A stretch of 9,039 bases of DNA, taken from CAZGQY01 sp964528035. GTDB lineage: Bacteria; Pseudomonadota; Gammaproteobacteria; Methylococcales; UBA1147. The position numbers and the translations under genes were made by a program. Location: contig CAZGQY010000167.1 of assembly GCA_964528035.1 (NCBI GenBank), forward strand, positions 1 to 9,039, read 5' to 3'. Position 1 is the stretch's first letter. Each line of letters begins with the position of its first letter. Below are positions 6,114-9,039 of the stretch, piece by piece. Under the pieces are notes generated by a model, which worked only from the letters and a program-made list of their open reading frames with translations, was not told the DNA's origin and ran no database searches.

Positions 6114-8078
6114 ATGCTTGAAGAATCTGCGGCACTCAATTTACAAGACTCAGCAATAGATTGGGAGACCTGTCGTTCCACGGATGTTAATAAATCCACT
6201 CTGGATCAGGCAATTGATAGTGCGCAAACTGCGTTGTGCAAGTTACAGCATACGGATGGGCATTGGTTGTTCGAATTGGAGGCCGATTGCACAATTTCTG
6301 CAGAATACATCACGATGAAGCATTATCTTGGGGAGATCGATGAACTGCTGCAGGTTAAAATAGCGGTTTATTTACGTGCTCGTCAAAATCAAGATGGCAG
6401 CTATTCATTATTCCCGGGAAGTTCGGGAGATGTCAGCTGTACGACAAAAGTCTATTTTGCTTTGAAACTGGCTGGAGATTTGCCCGATCGTCCCCACATG
6501 AAAAAAGCGCGGGATTTCATTTTAAGCCAGGGCGGTGCTGCTAAGTGCAATGTATTTACACGGATTCTGTTGGCTATATTTGAACAGGTGCCCTGGCGGG
6601 CAGTTCCCTATATGCCGGTTGAAATTATGTTGTTGCCGCGTTGGTTTCCGTTTCATCTTGACAAAGTTTCGTATTGGTCTCGTGCGGTCATGGTGCCTCT
6701 TTTTATACTTTGTACACTGAAAGCTAAAGCCCAAAATCCGAAAAATATTGATATCCGGGAGTTGTTTACGATACCACCTGAGCAGGAGCGGCACTATTTC
6801 CCCAAAAGGGGGTTAATGAACAAAGTCTTTCTTGGGCTTGACCTGTTCGGTCGAATCATGGATCCGCTGATTCCTTCTCGCATGCGTCAACATGCACTTA
6901 AAAAGGCTAAAGTGTGGTTTATGGAGCGTCTGAATGGTGAAGATGGTCTGGGTGGTATTTTTCCTGCGATGGTCGGTGCGTATGAAGCAATGTTGTTGTT
7001 GGGCCTGCCAAAAACAGATCCGGATGTTGTTACTGCAAAAAAAGCAATCGATAAATTATTAGTGGTTCATGAGCATTGGGCCTATTGCCAACCGTGTCTG
7101 TCTCCTATTTGGGATACAGGGTTGGCTGTATTGGCTCTGCAGGAAGCGGATAAACAGGGCAATGCAACGCAAACAAATAAAGGATTGGAATGGTTGGTGT
7201 CCAAGCAATTGAAGGATCAACCGGGCGATTGGCGAATCGCCTGTCCAGACTATCAGGGCGGCGGCGGATGGGCCTTTGAATTCGAAAACCCACATTATCC
7301 GGATGTGGATGATTCTGCAGTTGTTGCCTATGCACTGACGAAATCTCAAGACCCCCAATTCGATGAGTCTATTCATGAAGCCGCTCGTTGGATCGAGGTC
7401 ATGCAGTCAAAAAATGGTGGATTTGGAGCCTTCGATGTTGATAATACTTATTATTATTTGAACGAAATCCCCTTTGCTGATCACGGCGCATTGCTTGACC
7501 CACCGACTGCGGATGTCAGTGCTCGTTGTGCGATGTTTCTTTCCCGTGTTATTGGCAAATATCCGCAATACCAATTGGTACTGGATAGAGCAATCGATTA
7601 TCTCAGAGATGAGCAGGAAGTCGACGGATCCTGGTTCGGTCGTTGGGGAACCAATTACATCTATGGAACGTGGTCAGTACTTGTTGCACTGGAAGCAGCG
7701 GGTATCGCTCACGATGATCCAATGATAGAGAAAGCGACTGCCTGGCTAAAAGATCGACAACGTGATGACGGAGGCTGGGGTGAGGATAATTTGAGTTATC
7801 ACGAGGTATCTTATCAGGGTCGTTCCACATTCAGTACATCGTTCCAGACATCCTGGGCACTGCTCGGACTCATGGCTTCCGGTGAGGTTGATTCCCAGGA
7901 AGTCAGGGCTGGCATTGCGTATCTCATTGAAACACAGCAGAATACCGGGTTTTGGAATGACGAATGCTTTAATGCGCCTGGTTTTCCGAGAGTGTTCTAT
8001 CTCAAGTATCATGGTTATGATAAGTTTTTTCCACTTTGGGCGCTTGCCCGCCACCGTTCGCTGACATCGGAAGCGTGA
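6114..8078 (+). CDS. shc: Squalene-hopene cyclase
   Basis: A 654-residue class II triterpene cyclase, a normal length for the family, bound as a monotopic protein to the inner membrane. It cyclises squalene to hop-22(29)-ene (diploptene), with hopan-22-ol (diplopterol) as by-product. The catalytic acid motif DxDD is present as DVDD (397-400), equivalent to D374-D377 of the Alicyclobacillus enzyme. QW repeats (QxxxGxW/F) that stiffen the double alpha-barrel are visible at Q45-W51, Q91-Y97 (ending in Tyr), Q431-F437, Q501-W507, Q549-W555 and Q608-W614. The conserved FADHGALLDPPTADVSAR (454-471) and GTNYIYGTWSVL (512-523) segments are also intact. No frameshift or truncation is seen. It directly follows squalene synthase, its substrate supplier. 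Its stop codon overlaps the probable GTG start of hpnG, indicating coupled translation. Confidence 0.98.
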   Translation: MLEESAALNLQDSAIDWETCRSTDVNKSTLDQAIDSAQTALCKLQHTDGHWLFELEADCTISAEYITMKHYLGEIDELLQVKIAVYLRARQNQDGSYSLFPGSSGDVSCTTKVYFALKLAGDLPDRPHMKKARDFILSQGGAAKCNVFTRILLAIFEQVPWRAVPYMPVEIMLLPRWFPFHLDKVSYWSRAVMVPLFILCTLKAKAQNPKNIDIRELFTIPPEQERHYFPKRGLMNKVFLGLDLFGRIMDPLIPSRMRQHALKKAKVWFMERLNGEDGLGGIFPAMVGAYEAMLLLGLPKTDPDVVTAKKAIDKLLVVHEHWAYCQPCLSPIWDTGLAVLALQEADKQGNATQTNKGLEWLVSKQLKDQPGDWRIACPDYQGGGGWAFEFENPHYPDVDDSAVVAYALTKSQDPQFDESIHEAARWIEVMQSKNGGFGAFDVDNTYYYLNEIPFADHGALLDPPTADVSARCAMFLSRVIGKYPQYQLVLDRAIDYLRDEQEVDGSWFGRWGTNYIYGTWSVLVALEAAGIAHDDPMIEKATAWLKDRQRDDGGWGEDNLSYHEVSYQGRSTFSTSFQTSWALLGLMASGEVDSQEVRAGIAYLIETQQNTGFWNDECFNAPGFPRVFYLKYHGYDKFFPLWALARHRSLTSEA

Positions 8079-8797
8079 TACGGGTTGGGGTCGTTGTTGC
8101 GCTTACCGCCGAACAACGAACACTCAGCAACAGGCGAATTGAATTAGGACAAAGCCAGAACATTAACGAAACTACACAGGTTTTCGTTTCTGGAATGGGA
8201 AGCGAAAATGCTGAGAAGGCCGCAACTCAATTAGTTCAACAGGGGTGTCGCGCACTGTTGAGTTGGGGTTGCGCTGCAGCTTTGGATGTTAAGCTAAAGC
8301 CCGGAGATCTTATTTGTCCTGCACAGGTGATCAGCGTGGGAGGGGGACGAATGGGTACCAACTCCAGTTGGCATGAGTCTATAGTTGATAAGCTGGGTTC
8401 TGTGCGCAATGTTCATACCGGTGTGTTGATTGAAAGTGCAGGCATTGTTGAATCTGCTGCTGCAAAGGCTGAATTGCATGCGACGACCGGAGCAATAGCT
8501 GTGGATATGGAAAGCGCCGCTGTTCTCCGGGTAGCAGTGAAACATCAGGTACCCGTTCTTGTCATAAGAGCAGTTGCAGACCCAGCCTCAATGAATCTGC
8601 CTGCAGCTGTAAATGCTGCAACGCAGGCGGATGGTGGTGTGAATATGCCACTTTTGTTGGTTAATACGATCCGTAATCCCTCTGTTATAGCGAGTTTGGT
8701 TCGATTGGGAATCCATTTTCAAAGTGCAAAAACCACTCTAAAACAAGTCGCTAGTCGACTGGATTTTGATTTTTCCCCAGCATCGTCTACAGCTTGA
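8075..8797 (+). CDS. hpnG: Hopanoid nucleoside phosphorylase HpnG
   Basis: A 240-residue protein of the purine nucleoside phosphorylase/MTA-SAH nucleosidase family. In hopanoid synthesis HpnG acts after HpnH and removes adenine from adenosylhopane, leading to ribosylhopane. Visible family features are the beta-strand opening RVGVVVALTAE, the SGMG loop (39-42), the ribose/substrate motif VDMES (143-147) and a late acidic residue D169 in IRAVADPA, in the place of the catalytic aspartate of nucleosidases. The GTG at 8075 is preferred as start: it overlaps the shc stop as GTGA, and the family's usual N-terminus, MIRVG(I/V)V, begins exactly there. An in-frame TTG at 8036 would add 13 residues (GACPPPFAD region) read from within shc and not expected in the family. 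The GGAAG just before the GTG is too close to be a normal Shine-Dalgarno, so initiation probably depends on coupling to shc. The last 20 residues are polar and probably variable. Confidence 0.92.
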   Translation: MIRVGVVVALTAEQRTLSNRRIELGQSQNINETTQVFVSGMGSENAEKAATQLVQQGCRALLSWGCAAALDVKLKPGDLICPAQVISVGGGRMGTNSSWHESIVDKLGSVRNVHTGVLIESAGIVESAAAKAELHATTGAIAVDMESAAVLRVAVKHQVPVLVIRAVADPASMNLPAAVNAATQADGGVNMPLLLVNTIRNPSVIASLVRLGIHFQSAKTTLKQVASRLDFDFSPASSTA

Positions 8798-8809
8798 TCA
8801 AAACACCAA

Positions 8810-9039
8810 ATGAATCTTCACAATAAGGTTGATCTATTGCTGGATCGAGCGTTGGAGCGATGGGCACGGGTCGTTATCTTTCATCCCTGGATTTGTTTGG
8901 GTCTTATTATTTGTCTGGCTGGAGCCAGTCTGACTTACACTTTTAGTAATCTGGGTATCAATACCGATACTACAGATCTTTTATCTGCAGACCTCCCTTT
9001 CCGGCAGAATGGTATCCGCCTGGAAAATGCTTTCCCACA
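8810..9039 (+). CDS. hpnN: Hopanoid transporter HpnN (RND/MMPL family), N-terminal fragment
   Basis: Only the first 76 codons are present; the gene leaves the window at the right edge. After a short amphipathic N-terminus there is one hydrophobic transmembrane helix (about residues 22-44), followed by a periplasmic segment with GINTDTTDLLSADLPFRQ (49-66). That signature is characteristic of HpnN-type RND transporters, where the first helix leads directly into 'NTDT.D.LS.DLP.R'. In Rhodopseudomonas and Burkholderia HpnN moves hopanoids from the inner to the outer membrane. Full-length family members are around 850-900 residues with about 12 helices, so more than 90% is missing here. It begins 12 bases after the hpnG stop, in the same orientation, so it is probably co-transcribed. 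No good Shine-Dalgarno is visible before the ATG. Confidence 0.92.
   Translation, partial: MNLHNKVDLLLDRALERWARVVIFHPWICLGLIICLAGASLTYTFSNLGINTDTTDLLSADLPFRQNGIRLENAFP

Noticed and set aside
7059..7376. Two overlapping minus-strand frames inside shc
   Set aside because: Both are antisense shadows of the conserved cyclase region around the DVDD motif, with no start signals.
8036..8074. TTG start giving hpnG 13 extra residues
   Set aside because: The extra residues are read out of frame from conserved shc codons and do not fit the family N-terminus, which begins at the GTG at 8075.
1..9039. tRNA, rRNA, CRISPR array, insertion sequence, integrase or attachment site
   Set aside because: No regularly spaced direct repeats, transposase-like frames, terminal inverted repeats or tRNA-like cloverleaf patterns were found by reading.

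Overview
The window is chromosomal DNA from a Gram-negative bacterium, most likely a gammaproteobacterium. This rests on the gene types, Shine-Dalgarno sites ahead of several genes, a hopanoid exporter (HpnN) that presupposes an outer membrane, and moderate-to-low GC with AT-rich intergenic DNA. I cannot name the genus. Most of the window is a hopanoid (bacterial sterol-like triterpenoid) biosynthesis locus with an unusual make-up. A c-di-GMP turnover gene and the start of a phosphate-related gene lie to its left.

Layout, left to right. (1) 1-129, minus strand: the first 43 codons of a DUF47/PhoU-like (TIGR00153-type) protein, cut by the window edge. (2) 130-526: AT-rich intergenic region between divergent genes. 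(3) 527-2119, plus: a membrane-anchored GGDEF-EAL protein with a degenerate GGDEF motif but intact EAL catalytic residues, so probably a c-di-GMP phosphodiesterase. (4) 2120-2291: a short gap between convergent genes holding a compact GC-rich structured repeat. (5) 4390 down to 2292, minus: a two-gene operon, ispH then hpnH, overlapping by 4 bases (ATGA). (6) 4391-4985: a 595-base divergent regulatory region with promoter-like sequences on both strands and several inverted repeats. (7) 4986 to the right edge, plus: squalene synthase, shc, hpnG and the start of hpnN, packed as an operon; shc and hpnG overlap by 4 bases (GTGA).

How the genes fit together. IspH makes IPP and DMAPP, the precursors of farnesyl diphosphate. 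The single squalene synthase condenses two farnesyl diphosphates to squalene. Shc cyclises squalene to hopene and hopanol. HpnH (radical SAM) adds 5'-deoxyadenosine to give adenosylhopane. HpnG removes adenine to give ribosylhopane, the precursor of bacteriohopanepolyols. HpnN moves hopanoids towards the outer membrane. The window thus encodes the last step of isoprenoid precursor supply, triterpene synthesis, the first two side-chain steps and transport. The common HpnC/HpnD/HpnE squalene route is absent here and appears to be replaced by one squalene synthase gene. No tRNA, rRNA, CRISPR array, insertion sequence or integrase was seen.
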